Positions 53,436 to 62,441 of a DNA stretch of 64,000 bases are shown in pieces. Below the pieces are notes generated by a model. It ran no database searches. It had not been told where the DNA came from and saw only the letters and a program-made list of their open reading frames with translations. How positions within the stretch are numbered: the stretch's first letter is position 1; every line of letters starts with the position of its first letter. Source of the DNA: Pinirhizobacter soli (GTDB taxonomy: Bacteria > Pseudomonadota > Gammaproteobacteria > Xanthomonadales > Rhodanobacteraceae); assembly GCF_015905305.1 (NCBI RefSeq), contig NZ_JADZLQ010000004.1:1-64000 (forward strand). The letters are read 5' to 3'. Both the position numbers and the translations under genes were made by a program.

Positions 53436-54456
53436 GGCAACCTTGGACGAGACGCCTCCCCTTTTTTCAGTTTGCATCGCCAATTTCAATGGCGAAGACA
53501 TCCTTGCCGACTGCCTCAAATCGGTCCTGGCGCAAACCATTGATGCCCGCGTGGAAATTATCGTGCACGACGATCATTCCACGGATGCATCGCTAGAGGT
53601 CCTTGCGCGATTTCCGGGCGTCAAAGTCATCGCCAGCGATACCAATGTCGGATTCTGCGTGTCCAACAACCGCATGGCCCATGCTGCAAGCGGCAAATTC
53701 CTGCTTCTGCTGAATAACGACGCCGCTCTTTACCCCGACGCATTGGCAACGCTATGGGCGCAGGCACAGGCGCATCCAGGGAACGTCCTGACGCTCCCCC
53801 AGTACGACTGGACGAGCGGTGAGCTCGTCGACCGGGGCTGCCTGCTTGATACTTTCTACAACCCCGTGCCGAATGTCTATGCTTCACGGACCGATGTAGC
53901 CATGACCATCGGCGCCTGCCTTTGCATCGAAGCCTCCCTCTGGAACGAACTGGGTGGCTTCCCTACATGGATTGAATCGATCGCCGAGGACATGTACATC
54001 TGCTGCGCTGCGCGACGGATGGGAAGGAAAGTCCTCGCCTCCCCGTCGAGCGGATACCGACACCGGCAAGGCCACAGTTTCGGCGGCAACAAGGCCACCG
54101 ACGGTCGGCTGTCGACGAGTTTCAGGCGGCGCAAGCTAAGCGAGCGCAACAAGACCATGCTGATGGCGATATTCTCGCCTGGCTGGGTGGTCTTGCCCCT
54201 TCTTTTCGTGCATATGCTGTTGTTGTTGCTCGAAGGCATGGCACTCACCTTGACCAAGCGCGATGGGCGCGTCATGAAGGACATTTACCTCCATGCGATC
54301 ACCTCGTCATGGCGAATGCGAAAGCTTGCCATGGATGAACGAAGGGCTGCGCGCGCGCGCGGAACGTCACCTCTTCGCGGATACTACTCGGCGTTTACCT
54401 GGGTCCCTCGCAAATGGATACTGTTTCGCTCTTACGGTATTCCCGAGGTTCGCTGA
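53413..54456 (+). CDS. Family 2 glycosyltransferase
   Basis: This 347-aa GT-A protein has FSVCIANFNGEDILADCLKSVLAQT, then VHDDHSTDAS for the nucleotide part and LLNNDAALYPD for the metal-binding region. It ends with a hydrophobic C-terminal helix (WVVLPLLFVHMLLLLLEGMAL, about residues 255-275) that would anchor it in the membrane. The start overlaps the SDR gene by 23 bp; a later TTG start would leave no overlap. It is the last gene of the plus-strand cassette and lies 3 bp from the stop of the convergent methyltransferase gene. Confidence 0.88.
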   Translation: MPGQPNPEATLDETPPLFSVCIANFNGEDILADCLKSVLAQTIDARVEIIVHDDHSTDASLEVLARFPGVKVIASDTNVGFCVSNNRMAHAASGKFLLLLNNDAALYPDALATLWAQAQAHPGNVLTLPQYDWTSGELVDRGCLLDTFYNPVPNVYASRTDVAMTIGACLCIEASLWNELGGFPTWIESIAEDMYICCAARRMGRKVLASPSSGYRHRQGHSFGGNKATDGRLSTSFRRRKLSERNKTMLMAIFSPGWVVLPLLFVHMLLLLLEGMALTLTKRDGRVMKDIYLHAITSSWRMRKLAMDERRAARARGTSPLRGYYSAFTWVPRKWILFRSYGIPEVR

Positions 54457-54459
54457 AAA

Positions 54460-55239
54460 TCAGGCGGATTTTTCAAACAGAAAGAGTGGCTCATGCCGGT
54501 TGACGGCGTAGCGGTACGCATCAATATCCGGCAGAAGTTCGTCATGCGTGGCGACTTTGCTCACCAGCCCCGAATGCCGTGCGAATGTATGGAAGATGTC
54601 GCGACCGAACAGGCGTACGTGGTCTTCCTGACCATAGAGCTGGAGCCGCGCCCGATCCGACTGCACCCCGGCATCGTCGATGGTTGCCTCAAGCATGGGC
54701 ACGTATGGGGTCTGCAGGATACCCATGCCACCCGGTGCTAGCACGCGACCGATTTCCCGAAGTGCTGCGGGAAGATCGCCTACGTGCTCAAGCATATGGT
54801 TGGCAATCACCACGTCGAACGAAGCATCGTCGAACGGCATGGCAGTGAGATCCACGCGCTCGATCCCGGGCCGCGACGGGAATAGATCGCACTGCACGTA
54901 GCGCGACGGCGCCTGCGCCTCGATCCGCGTGGCTAGCGCGATTTCGGGAGCGCCGTGAAGGATCCTCGCCCCGCGCATCCGGTCGAACACGCCGGCTCGA
55001 TCCAGGTATAGGAACAGGTGTCGCAGGCGATCGTGGGCACCACAGCGAGGGCACTCGAAATGGTCGACATCGCTACCGACGATGCCCAACGCTGCCATGG
55101 CCGGCGGCAAACCCTTGCTGCCACCGCGATAAGGCAAGAAGCCACCGACGTTACGATCGCACACCACGCAGTGGCGGCGGGCCAACACGGGCCATCGGTA
55201 GATGGCTGCAAGGAAGAGCTTGGCTGGATCCAACGACAT
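54460..55239 (-). CDS. SAM-dependent methyltransferase with N-terminal zinc-ribbon-like cysteines
   Basis: This 259-aa protein has CVVCDRNVGGF and CPRCGAHDRLRHLFLYL at the N-terminus, a four-cysteine arrangement like a zinc ribbon. A class I methyltransferase domain follows (ARILHGAPEIALATRIEA, FDVVIANHMLEHVGDLPAALREIGRVLAPGG). It may methylate a sugar or lipid-linked glycan of the cassette. It follows the GT2 gene on the minus strand by 6 bp and probably shares its transcript. Confidence 0.85.
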   Translation of the reverse strand: MSLDPAKLFLAAIYRWPVLARRHCVVCDRNVGGFLPYRGGSKGLPPAMAALGIVGSDVDHFECPRCGAHDRLRHLFLYLDRAGVFDRMRGARILHGAPEIALATRIEAQAPSRYVQCDLFPSRPGIERVDLTAMPFDDASFDVVIANHMLEHVGDLPAALREIGRVLAPGGMGILQTPYVPMLEATIDDAGVQSDRARLQLYGQEDHVRLFGRDIFHTFARHSGLVSKVATHDELLPDIDAYRYAVNRHEPLFLFEKSA

Positions 55240-55245
55240 TTCCCG

Positions 55246-56223
55246 TCAGCGAAAATAGAGGATGCGGGTGCCGCGGCGGCGCATTCGCATGGATGTCCAT
55301 TGGTAACCTTGGCGCCACGCCTCGGCTATACACCCAGCAACCACTGACGCCAGGAGCATCGCGCCGGGAACGCGCAGGTCGCGCCGCACGGTCGCCCACC
55401 ACTGCTTCGCCAAACCAAACGTGCGCGTGCGAATCGCGCGAAAGACAACACGCCTGAGGAAGTCGGAAGCTGCGGCAACGCGAAGACGCACCGGGTCGTC
55501 CGCGACCACGTTGGCGACGACGGCCTGCCAATATTGCTCGCGAACCGCGGCGTTGGCCGTGGCAAGCATTGAACCAACCGCTCCCTGCCTGTATCCGACA
55601 AGCACTTTGCTCGTATAACGAAGTTCCCCCTTGCTCGCCAGCATCAAGTGGATGCGGAAATCGATGAAAGGGGCAGGCATGGCAAGGACGCTCGGCCTAT
55701 CGCGGGCGCGATAAAGCAGGGAGCTGTGATTAAGGAAATTCCCGCGCTCAAGCAAGGCGGCCCTGTCGTAGGCGCCGGCGTTTGCATTGGTGAATATCCC
55801 GACAGGTTCACGCTGGTCGTCGTACACGATGGCGTTGGTGTACACCGCCGACACGGCTGGATCCTCCATCAAGCGCAATTGTTCGCGCAGCTTCCCAGGC
55901 AGCCAGAGATCGTCGCCATCGAGATGGCAGATGTATTGGCCCGTGGAGCGTTGCAGAAGATCCAGGAGGTTACCGATTGGCCCAAGGTTGCGGTCGCGAT
56001 TAAACACGTTGATCTGGGGAAACTCCGCCGCCAATGCGGCCAGCATCGGCCGCGTGGCATCCGTGGATCCATCGTCACCGACGAGGATCTCCAACTCCGC
56101 ATCACCAAGCTGGGCTAGCACGCTGCGCAGGCAGTCCTGGATATACCGTTCGTGGTTGAAGGTGACTACGCAGACCGAAACGAGTGCCCGGCTAAGTACC
56201 CTTTGGTCGCCCGTCGGCGCCAT
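55246..56223 (-). CDS. Family 2 glycosyltransferase
   Basis: This 325-aa GT-A enzyme has VSVCVVTFNHERYIQDCLRSVLAQ at the start, EILVGDDGSTDATRPM for nucleotide binding and CHLDGDDLWLPGKL with the DxD metal motif. The start at 56223 (MAPTGDQRVLSR) overlaps the stop of the preceding GT2 gene by 4 bp (ATGA). It is the middle gene of a three-gene minus-strand operon (GT2, GT2, methyltransferase). Donor and acceptor are unknown. Confidence 0.9.
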   Translation of the reverse strand: MAPTGDQRVLSRALVSVCVVTFNHERYIQDCLRSVLAQLGDAELEILVGDDGSTDATRPMLAALAAEFPQINVFNRDRNLGPIGNLLDLLQRSTGQYICHLDGDDLWLPGKLREQLRLMEDPAVSAVYTNAIVYDDQREPVGIFTNANAGAYDRAALLERGNFLNHSSLLYRARDRPSVLAMPAPFIDFRIHLMLASKGELRYTSKVLVGYRQGAVGSMLATANAAVREQYWQAVVANVVADDPVRLRVAAASDFLRRVVFRAIRTRTFGLAKQWWATVRRDLRVPGAMLLASVVAGCIAEAWRQGYQWTSMRMRRRGTRILYFR

Positions 56224-57107
56224 CAGGCGTCTCGGCGATATGTCAGGGCCGTGATCTGTTCGGAGACCAAGCCGATCAGGAACACGATCACCGCCGCACT
56301 CCACATCAGCGTGCTCATATTGGTCAAACGTCCCTCGTGCAGGAATGTCCAGGCGTAATTCGCGCAACCAAGCACGAAGAACAGAAAGCTGGCCGGCACA
56401 AATAGCTTCAACGGAGAATAGAGCGTGGCGATCTTGAAGATGATCAGCAGGAAACGCAGCCCGTCGCGAATCGGTTTGATATGGCTTTGGCCTACGCGCT
56501 TGTGTGCCTTGATCGGGTCGTATGCCACGCCGTAGGCACTGCGAAAGAAGGCCATCGTGCTGGTGGTGGGGTAGGAGAACCCGTTGGGCAGCAGATGGAT
56601 GAATTCGCGGAACTTGTCTGCCCGCACGACCCTGTAGCCGGACGTCAGATCCTTGACCTCATGGCCGGTAATCCGCGTGGCCAGCCAGTTGTAGAAGGTG
56701 TTGGCCGCGCCACGACCCACGCCTGCCTGGCTGTCCCAGTCGCGGGCGCCCACGACCATGTCGAACCCGGTGTCCAGGCGCGCCAACAAGCGACCAATAT
56801 CGGCCGGATCGTGCTGCCCGTCGCCATCCATGAACACCAGGATCTCGCCTTTCGCCGCCCGCGCGCCGCGCTTGATGGCCGCACCATTACCCATGGAATA
56901 AGGCGAACTCAGGCAGGTCACGCCTGCTGCCGCGCATACAGCACGGGTGTCGTCGGTGGACCCATCGTCCACCACGATGATTTCAGCGTCCGGCTGCGCC
57001 GCCCGAAGCTTGGGCAGCACGTCGACCAGGGCCGCAGCCTCATTCTTGGCGGGCAGGATGATGCTAAGGCGACTCAAGGCGTGCTCCCCTCTGTGAAACC
57101 GGATCAT
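56223..57107 (-). CDS. DPM1/GtrB-like family 2 glycosyltransferase, membrane-anchored
   Basis: This 294-aa protein has an N-terminal GT-A domain (LSIILPAKNEAAALVDVLPKLRAAQPDAEIIVVDDGSTDDT, then VFMDGDGQHDP). Two C-terminal membrane helices follow (residues about 220-290; LFVPASFLFFVLGCANYAWTFLH and STLMWSAAVIVFLIGLVSEQI). This layout matches DPM1/GtrB-type enzymes that move a sugar from a nucleotide to a polyprenyl phosphate. The lipid-linked sugar would be a donor for GT-C proteins such as those at 43975 and 46017. A TTG at 57077 (GGGGAG upstream) is an alternative start. Confidence 0.88.
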   Translation of the reverse strand: MIRFHRGEHALSRLSIILPAKNEAAALVDVLPKLRAAQPDAEIIVVDDGSTDDTRAVCAAAGVTCLSSPYSMGNGAAIKRGARAAKGEILVFMDGDGQHDPADIGRLLARLDTGFDMVVGARDWDSQAGVGRGAANTFYNWLATRITGHEVKDLTSGYRVVRADKFREFIHLLPNGFSYPTTSTMAFFRSAYGVAYDPIKAHKRVGQSHIKPIRDGLRFLLIIFKIATLYSPLKLFVPASFLFFVLGCANYAWTFLHEGRLTNMSTLMWSAAVIVFLIGLVSEQITALTYRRDA

Positions 57108-57279
57108 AACGTGCCCCCCAGGCCCAATTCACGCCCTCGGTACGCGACTTGCATCCCATCTGCATGGCCGGAAAGCGTCAATAATCCGGCAGAGGGCGGG
57201 ATGGCCTGCCTAGGGACGTGGCCCAAAGTCATGTTCTGCTGTAGATTCTTAACGTAACTGGGGGCAGGACAGGGATTTT

Positions 57280-59007
57280 ATGGCGTCGCAAATGCTACAG
57301 CAGTCGAACCTTGTCGGGCTCACCGGCATGGCACGTCGGCTTGTTTCCGAGGGCGTCGTGCCCGAGGCCGATGTCCGCCAGGCCGTGATGGAGTCAGCCC
57401 AGCAAAAGGTTGCGCTCTCGTCCTGGCTGATCGACCGCAACCTCGTTGACAGCCTGAAGCTTACCCAGGTCGCGTCGGCGGAGTTCGGCATGCCCTTGAT
57501 GGACGTTTCGGCGGTGGCCCCGGCCAACCTGCCGCTGGGCCTGGTCACCGAAGCCCTGATCACCAAACACCAGGCCCTGCCCCTGTTCAAGCGGGGCAAG
57601 CGGCTGTTCGTGGGCATCGCCGACCCGATGCAGTCCCACGCCCTGGACGAAATCAAGTTCCACTCCAACCACATGGTGGAGCCGGTACTGGTGGAACGCG
57701 GCCAGCTGCGCCGGGTGATCGAAAGCGCCCTGAACGCCCTGAACGCCACCGTCCCCGCCTTCGACGATGCGGGCCTGGACGAACTTGCCCTGGAAGGTGG
57801 CGAGGGCGACGAGGAAATGACCGGTGTCGACGCCACGGCTACCGACGACGGTCCGGTGGTGAAGTTCGTCAACAAGATCCTGGTGGATGCCATCAAGCGT
57901 GGCGCGTCGGACATCCATTTCGAGCCTTACGAAGCCAACTATCGCGTGCGCCTGCGTATGGACGGCATCCTGCGTCCAGTGGCCGCCCCTCCGGTGAAGC
58001 TGGGCAACCGCATCGCCTCGCGCCTGAAGGTGATGAGCGGCCTGGACATCGCCGAGCGCCGTGTGCCACAGGACGGCCGTATCAAGCTGAACCTGTCCAA
58101 GACCCGGGCGATCGATTTCCGCGTCAGCACCCTACCCACCCTGTTCGGCGAGAAGATCGTGCTGCGCGTGCTGGATGGGTCCTCCGCGAAGCTGGGCATC
58201 GACAAGCTGGGCTACGAGGAAGACCAGAAGAAGCTTTACCTCGACGCTATCGAAAAGCCTTACGGCATGGTGCTGGTCACCGGCCCCACGGGCTCCGGTA
58301 AAACGGTATCGCTGTACACCGCACTGAACATCCTCAATATCGACGGCCGCAACATCTCCACCGCGGAAGACCCGGTCGAAATCCGCGTCGAGGGCATCAA
58401 CCAGGTACAGCAGAACGTCAAGCGCGGCATGACCTTCGCCGTGGCCCTTCGCTCGTTCCTGCGACAGGATCCGGACGTGATCATGGTCGGCGAAATCCGC
58501 GACCTGGAAACCGCCGAGATTGCCATCAAGGCGGCGCAGACGGGCCACATGGTGCTTTCCACCCTGCACACCAATGATGCCCCGCAGACCATCGCCCGAC
58601 TGATGAACATGGGCATCGCGCCCTACAACATCACCTCATCGGTCACCCTGATCATCGCCCAGCGCCTGGCGCGGCGCCTGCACGATTGCAAGAAGCCCCA
58701 GGCCCTGCCCCCGAAAACACTGCTGGACGCTGGCTTCACCCAGGCGGATATCGACGCCGGCCTGGAAATCTACGAGCCCGTGGGCTGTGACCGCTGCAAC
58801 GATGGCTACAAGGGGCGCGTAGGCATCTATCAGGTGATGCCGATGACCGAGGAGATCCAGGCCATCGTGCTCAACGGCGGCAACGCCATGCAGATCGCCG
58901 AAGTGGCCAAACGCACCGGCATCAACGACCTGCGCGCTTCGGCCCTGAAGAAGGTCAAGGACGGCATGACCAGTCTGGCCGAGATCGACCGCGTGACTAA
59001 AGATTGA
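57280..59007 (+). CDS. pilB: Type IV pilus assembly ATPase PilB
   Basis: PilB powers pilus extension in the cytosol. The 575-aa protein has the N-terminal MshEN-type domain (residues about 1-170) and a core with Walker A GPTGSGKT (about residues 336-343). An aspartate box (AEDPVEIRVEGINQVQ), Walker B-type DPDVIMVGEIRD and the His box STLHTNDAPQT follow. Cysteines CDRC near the end suit the tetracysteine zinc site of PilB. It lies between the minus-strand glycosyltransferase operon and pilC. Confidence 0.97.
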   Translation: MASQMLQQSNLVGLTGMARRLVSEGVVPEADVRQAVMESAQQKVALSSWLIDRNLVDSLKLTQVASAEFGMPLMDVSAVAPANLPLGLVTEALITKHQALPLFKRGKRLFVGIADPMQSHALDEIKFHSNHMVEPVLVERGQLRRVIESALNALNATVPAFDDAGLDELALEGGEGDEEMTGVDATATDDGPVVKFVNKILVDAIKRGASDIHFEPYEANYRVRLRMDGILRPVAAPPVKLGNRIASRLKVMSGLDIAERRVPQDGRIKLNLSKTRAIDFRVSTLPTLFGEKIVLRVLDGSSAKLGIDKLGYEEDQKKLYLDAIEKPYGMVLVTGPTGSGKTVSLYTALNILNIDGRNISTAEDPVEIRVEGINQVQQNVKRGMTFAVALRSFLRQDPDVIMVGEIRDLETAEIAIKAAQTGHMVLSTLHTNDAPQTIARLMNMGIAPYNITSSVTLIIAQRLARRLHDCKKPQALPPKTLLDAGFTQADIDAGLEIYEPVGCDRCNDGYKGRVGIYQVMPMTEEIQAIVLNGGNAMQIAEVAKRTGINDLRASALKKVKDGMTSLAEIDRVTKD

Positions 59008-59041
59008 CGGCCGCCAGCCGACCTAAAAAGTGTGCGCTGGC

Positions 59042-59072
59042 TTACACTTGGCGCCGTAAACTTACGTACAAT
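59042..59072 (+). promoter_or_regulatory. Possible promoter between pilB and pilC
   Basis: TTACAC (59042-59047) and TACAAT (59067-59072) are separated by 19 bp in the 131-bp pilB-pilC gap. The -10 match is good but the -35 match and spacing are weak. It would let pilC be made without pilB. Confidence 0.3.
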
Positions 59073-59138
59073 GGCCCAGCTTGCCCTCCCACGAGGGGAA
59101 GGGGTTGAAACAATGATGTTTCCAGGGGGAGTTGGGCC

Positions 59139-60407
59139 ATGGCTACTGTAACTGCCATCAATAAGAATGCGCGGGCCATCGGCACTGCGCGCGCCAGCGT
59201 CGGCGCCCTGATCATGTACGACTGGACAGCCCTGGACAAGCGCGGCAAGCGCATGAAGGGCGAAATGCAGTCCAAGAACGCGGCGCTGGTCAAGGCCGAG
59301 CTCCGCCGCCAGGGCATGAACCCGCAGACGGTGCGCGAGAAGTCCAAGCCCCTCTTCGGCGCCGCCGGCAAGGCCGTCAAGCCCCGCGAAGTTGCCATCT
59401 TCAGCCGCCAGATCGCCACCATGATGGCCGCCGGCATCCCGATGGTGCAATCGTTCGACATTATCGCCAACGGCCAGAAGAACCCCAGGATGAAGAACAT
59501 CCTGATCGACGTGAAGCAGGCTATCGAGGGCGGCTCGTCACTTAACGAAGCCCTGGCCCTTCATCCGGTGCAGTTCGATGAGCTTTATCGCAACCTGGTG
59601 CAGGCGGGCGAATCTGCCGGTGTGCTCGATACGGTGCTTGATACGGTGGCAACGTATAAGGAGCGCACGGAGAGCATTAAGTCAAAAATCAAGAAGGCCC
59701 TCTTCTATCCAATCATGATCTTGTGCGTGGCATTGATTGTATCGATGATCCTCTTGCTGTTCGTCGTTCCCGTATTCGAAGACACCTTCAAGAACGCTGG
59801 CGCCGAACTGCCAGCTCCGACGCAGATCGTCGTTTCCGCATCGAAATTCATGCAGAGCTATTGGTGGATAATCATAGCCTTCATCGTCGGTGGCGTCGTC
59901 TTTCTCGTGCAAGCAAAGAAACGCTCAGTGAAATTCGCACATGCGTTGGATCGCATGTCGCTGAAGATCCCCGTCATCGGCAACATCCTTCGCCAGTCCG
60001 CCATCGCCCGTTTCGCCCGCACCCTGGGCGTCACCTTCCGCGCCGGCGTACCCCTGGTCGAAGCACTCGATGCTGTCTCGGGCGCCACCGGTAGCGTCGT
60101 CTACGGAGCAGCCGTCAAACTCATGCGCGACGACATCGCCGTCGGCCATCAGCTTCAGATGGCAATGAATCAGACGGGCCTCTTCCCCTCCATGGTGGTT
60201 CAGATGACCGCCATCGGCGAAGAATCCGGCTCGCTCGACAACATGCTATTCAAGGTCGCCGAGTTCTACGAAGAAGAAGTGAGCAACGCGGTAGACACCC
60301 TGGCTAGCCTCCTCGAGCCCATGATCATGGTGATCCTCGGCGTACTGGTCGGCGGCATGGTGATTTCGCTCTACCTGCCCATCTTCAAACTGGCCGGCAC
60401 CATCTGA
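59139..60407 (+). CDS. pilC: Type IV pilus inner-membrane platform protein PilC
   Basis: PilC is the inner-membrane platform that couples PilB to pilin addition. The 422-aa protein has two GspF-type domains (residues about 80-200 and 285-405). Motifs include FSRQIATMMAAGIPMVQSFDI and FARTLGVTFRAGVPLVEALDA, and three membrane spans (ILCVALIVSMILLLFVVPVF, WWIIIAFIVGGVVFLV, MVILGVLVGGMVISLYL). The ATG at 59139 follows AGGGGGAG. A strong hairpin lies between it and pilD. Confidence 0.97.
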   Translation: MATVTAINKNARAIGTARASVGALIMYDWTALDKRGKRMKGEMQSKNAALVKAELRRQGMNPQTVREKSKPLFGAAGKAVKPREVAIFSRQIATMMAAGIPMVQSFDIIANGQKNPRMKNILIDVKQAIEGGSSLNEALALHPVQFDELYRNLVQAGESAGVLDTVLDTVATYKERTESIKSKIKKALFYPIMILCVALIVSMILLLFVVPVFEDTFKNAGAELPAPTQIVVSASKFMQSYWWIIIAFIVGGVVFLVQAKKRSVKFAHALDRMSLKIPVIGNILRQSAIARFARTLGVTFRAGVPLVEALDAVSGATGSVVYGAAVKLMRDDIAVGHQLQMAMNQTGLFPSMVVQMTAIGEESGSLDNMLFKVAEFYEEEVSNAVDTLASLLEPMIMVILGVLVGGMVISLYLPIFKLAGTI

Positions 60408-60414
60408 TCGCCAT

Positions 60415-60447
60415 GCACGGGCCAGCCGGTTCCCGGTTGGCCCGTGC
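60415..60447 (+). promoter_or_regulatory. 15-bp hairpin between pilC and pilD
   Basis: GCACGGGCCAGCCGG (60415-60429), loop TTC, CCGGTTGGCCCGTGC (60433-60447) pairs over 15 bp with a single G-T pair. It has no T-run, so it is unlikely to stop all transcription. It could protect the pilC message or give lower pilD expression. Confidence 0.65.
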
Positions 60448-60486
60448 TGCGGCTACCCTTCCCGTTTCAATTCACGGCTGCCCTGC

Positions 60487-61356
60487 GTGACCGAACTCCC
60501 GCTCACCCTCTGGATCGCCATTGCCGGCGTGCTCGGCCTCCTGGTCGGCAGCTTCCTCAATGTGGTGATCCTGCGCATTCCCGAGCGCATGGCCGCGTCG
60601 TGGCGCATGGAGGCGCGGGAGATCCTGGAGCTTCCCGCCGTCGACGAGCCCGCGCCCCCGGGCATCGTGCGCGAGCCGTCGCACTGCCCGCACTGCAAGC
60701 ATCCGCTGGCCTGGGACGACAACATCCCGCTGTTGGGCTGGCTGGCCCTGCGCGGGCGCTGCCGCTATTGCAAGGTGTCCATTTCCATCCAGTACCCACT
60801 GGTGGAGGCCATTACCAGCATCACCTCAGCGGTGGTGGTGTGGCATTTCGGACCCACCATGGCGGCCGTTTCGGCGCTGGTACTCACCTGGTTCCTGGTG
60901 GCGATGTCGGGCATCGATGCCCGCACGCAGCTCCTGCCCGACCAGATGAACTATCCGCTGCTCTGGCTGGGCCTGGCCCTCACCCTGGTGCCTGCCTGGC
61001 AACCGGTGGCCGTGTCGCCCGCCAGCGCCATCGTCGGCGCCCTGATCGGGTACTTGAGCCTGTGGTCCATCTACTGGCTGTTCAAGCTCACCACCGGCAA
61101 GGAAGGCATGGGCCACGGCGACTTCAAGCTGCTGGCCGCCCTGGGTGCATGGATGGGGCCGGTGGCCCTGCTGCCCATCGTGCTGCTGTCCTCGGTGGTG
61201 GGGGCCATCATCGGCGGCGGTTTGATCCTGCTGGCCCGCCGCGGCCGCGAGGTGCCCATGCCGTTCGGTCCCTATATCGCCATCGCCGGCTGGGTTTGGC
61301 TGGTGGCCGGGGATAAACTCCTTGCCGGTTACATGAGTTTCGCCGGGCTGCACTAG
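60487..61356 (+). CDS. pilD: Prepilin leader peptidase/N-methyltransferase PilD
   Basis: PilD cuts the leader from prepilins and methylates the new N-terminal phenylalanine, as needed for the three pilins of this window. The 289-aa membrane protein has a GTG start, the two-pair cysteine region (HCPHCKHPL and RCRYCKVS, residues about 58-100) and the aspartate catalytic motifs in MSGIDARTQLLPDQM and GHGDFKLLAALGAWMG. About eight membrane spans are present. It leads directly into coaE, 2 bp further on, the usual pilD-coaE arrangement. Confidence 0.97.
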   Translation: MTELPLTLWIAIAGVLGLLVGSFLNVVILRIPERMAASWRMEAREILELPAVDEPAPPGIVREPSHCPHCKHPLAWDDNIPLLGWLALRGRCRYCKVSISIQYPLVEAITSITSAVVVWHFGPTMAAVSALVLTWFLVAMSGIDARTQLLPDQMNYPLLWLGLALTLVPAWQPVAVSPASAIVGALIGYLSLWSIYWLFKLTTGKEGMGHGDFKLLAALGAWMGPVALLPIVLLSSVVGAIIGGGLILLARRGREVPMPFGPYIAIAGWVWLVAGDKLLAGYMSFAGLH

Positions 61357-61358
61357 CC

Positions 61359-61976
61359 ATGCTGGAAGGCCATTACGTGGTGGGATTGACCGGTGGCGTC
61401 GCCGCCGGCAAGAGTGCCGTGGAGCGCCGCTTCACGACCTTGGGCATCGGCGTGCACGATGCCGACCGCGCGGCGCGCGCGGTGGTGGAACCCGGCACGG
61501 AGGGTCTTGCCGAAATTGCCTCGGCCTTCGGCCCCGACGTACTCGACACTAGCGGCGCCCTGAACCGCGCCGCCATGCGCCGGCGCATCTTCGAAGACCC
61601 TTCGGCCCGCAAGCGCCTGGAAGCCATCGTGCATCCCCGCGTACGCCAGTGGACGATGACCCACGTGCGCGCCGATAACGGTCCCTATTGCATCGTGGCC
61701 GTGCCCCTGCTGGTGGAGAACCTCGAGCACTACGCGTGGCTCGACCGCATCCTGGTGGTGGACGCCTCGGTGGACACCCAACTGGCGCGGCTCACTCAGC
61801 GTGACGGCATCGACAACGCCCTCGCCCGCCGCATGGTGGCCAACCAGTCCACGCGTGAAGAACGTCTCTCCATCGCAACCGACGTCATCCATAACGATGG
61901 CCCCGAAGACGCCCTGGACGATGCCGTGAAGAACCTTCACGAGCAGTTCCTCTCCCTCGCCAGCCACCACGGCTGA
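61359..61976 (+). CDS. coaE: Dephospho-CoA kinase CoaE
   Basis: CoaE phosphorylates dephospho-CoA to coenzyme A in the last step of its synthesis. The 205-aa protein has the Walker A GGVAAGKSAVERRF near residue 12, the LID and acceptor segments (VVEPGTEGLAEIA, VVAVPLLVENLEHYAWLDRILVVDAS), and the QLARLTQRDG region. It begins 2 bp after pilD and is probably co-transcribed with it. Confidence 0.96.
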   Translation: MLEGHYVVGLTGGVAAGKSAVERRFTTLGIGVHDADRAARAVVEPGTEGLAEIASAFGPDVLDTSGALNRAAMRRRIFEDPSARKRLEAIVHPRVRQWTMTHVRADNGPYCIVAVPLLVENLEHYAWLDRILVVDASVDTQLARLTQRDGIDNALARRMVANQSTREERLSIATDVIHNDGPEDALDDAVKNLHEQFLSLASHHG

Positions 61977-62051
61977 ACAGCGAGGATTACACCATTCGGC
62001 AGACTGCCCGGTTCATCCGGGCGGGAGTAGATTCAGGCCATATCCCAATGG

Positions 62052-62441
62052 ATGCGCACCATGCGTCGATTGCTGTTGGTCCTCGCCACCTGCCTGATCA
62101 CCGCCACCGCCGCCCACGCAGAAGGCATCGTGCTACAGGCCTCGGCGATCCACTGGTCGGTGGTGGTGCGCGACGAGGGCAGCACGATGCCCGTCCTGCT
62201 GAAATGGGGCAGCGGATCGTACAACGCCCGAGGCAGCGTGCAGCGGGGCGATGACGGCCTTAGTCTTCACGGCTCGCTGAAGATCAGCGGTCGCGAGAAA
62301 CCGATCGACATCCGGGTGGTGCGCCACGGTTGCTTCGTCGCCGGCCAGTCCCACCAGTGGGACGTCTACATCACGGTAGAGGGTGAGACGACCTTCGAGC
62401 CGGGTTGCGGCGACTATCGCGAGACCAGGGCTCAACGCTAA
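62052..62441 (+). CDS. Small exported protein of unknown function
   Basis: The 129-aa precursor begins MRTMRRLLLVLATCLITATAAHA, a clear signal peptide. An ATG at 62061 could also start it, and neither has a strong ribosome site. The mature part is beta-rich (IVLQASAIHWSVVVRDEGSTMPVLLKWGSGS) with a cysteine pair (GCFVAGQS and GCGDYRE). No family is recognised. It is convergent with the next gene on the minus strand, overlapping by 4 bp. Confidence 0.6.
   Translation: MRTMRRLLLVLATCLITATAAHAEGIVLQASAIHWSVVVRDEGSTMPVLLKWGSGSYNARGSVQRGDDGLSLHGSLKISGREKPIDIRVVRHGCFVAGQSHQWDVYITVEGETTFEPGCGDYRETRAQR

Noticed and set aside
62006-62022. GCCCGG/CCGGGC hairpin after coaE as a terminator
   Set aside because: It has a 6-bp stem but no T-run after it. 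It may be real, but there is not enough to call it.
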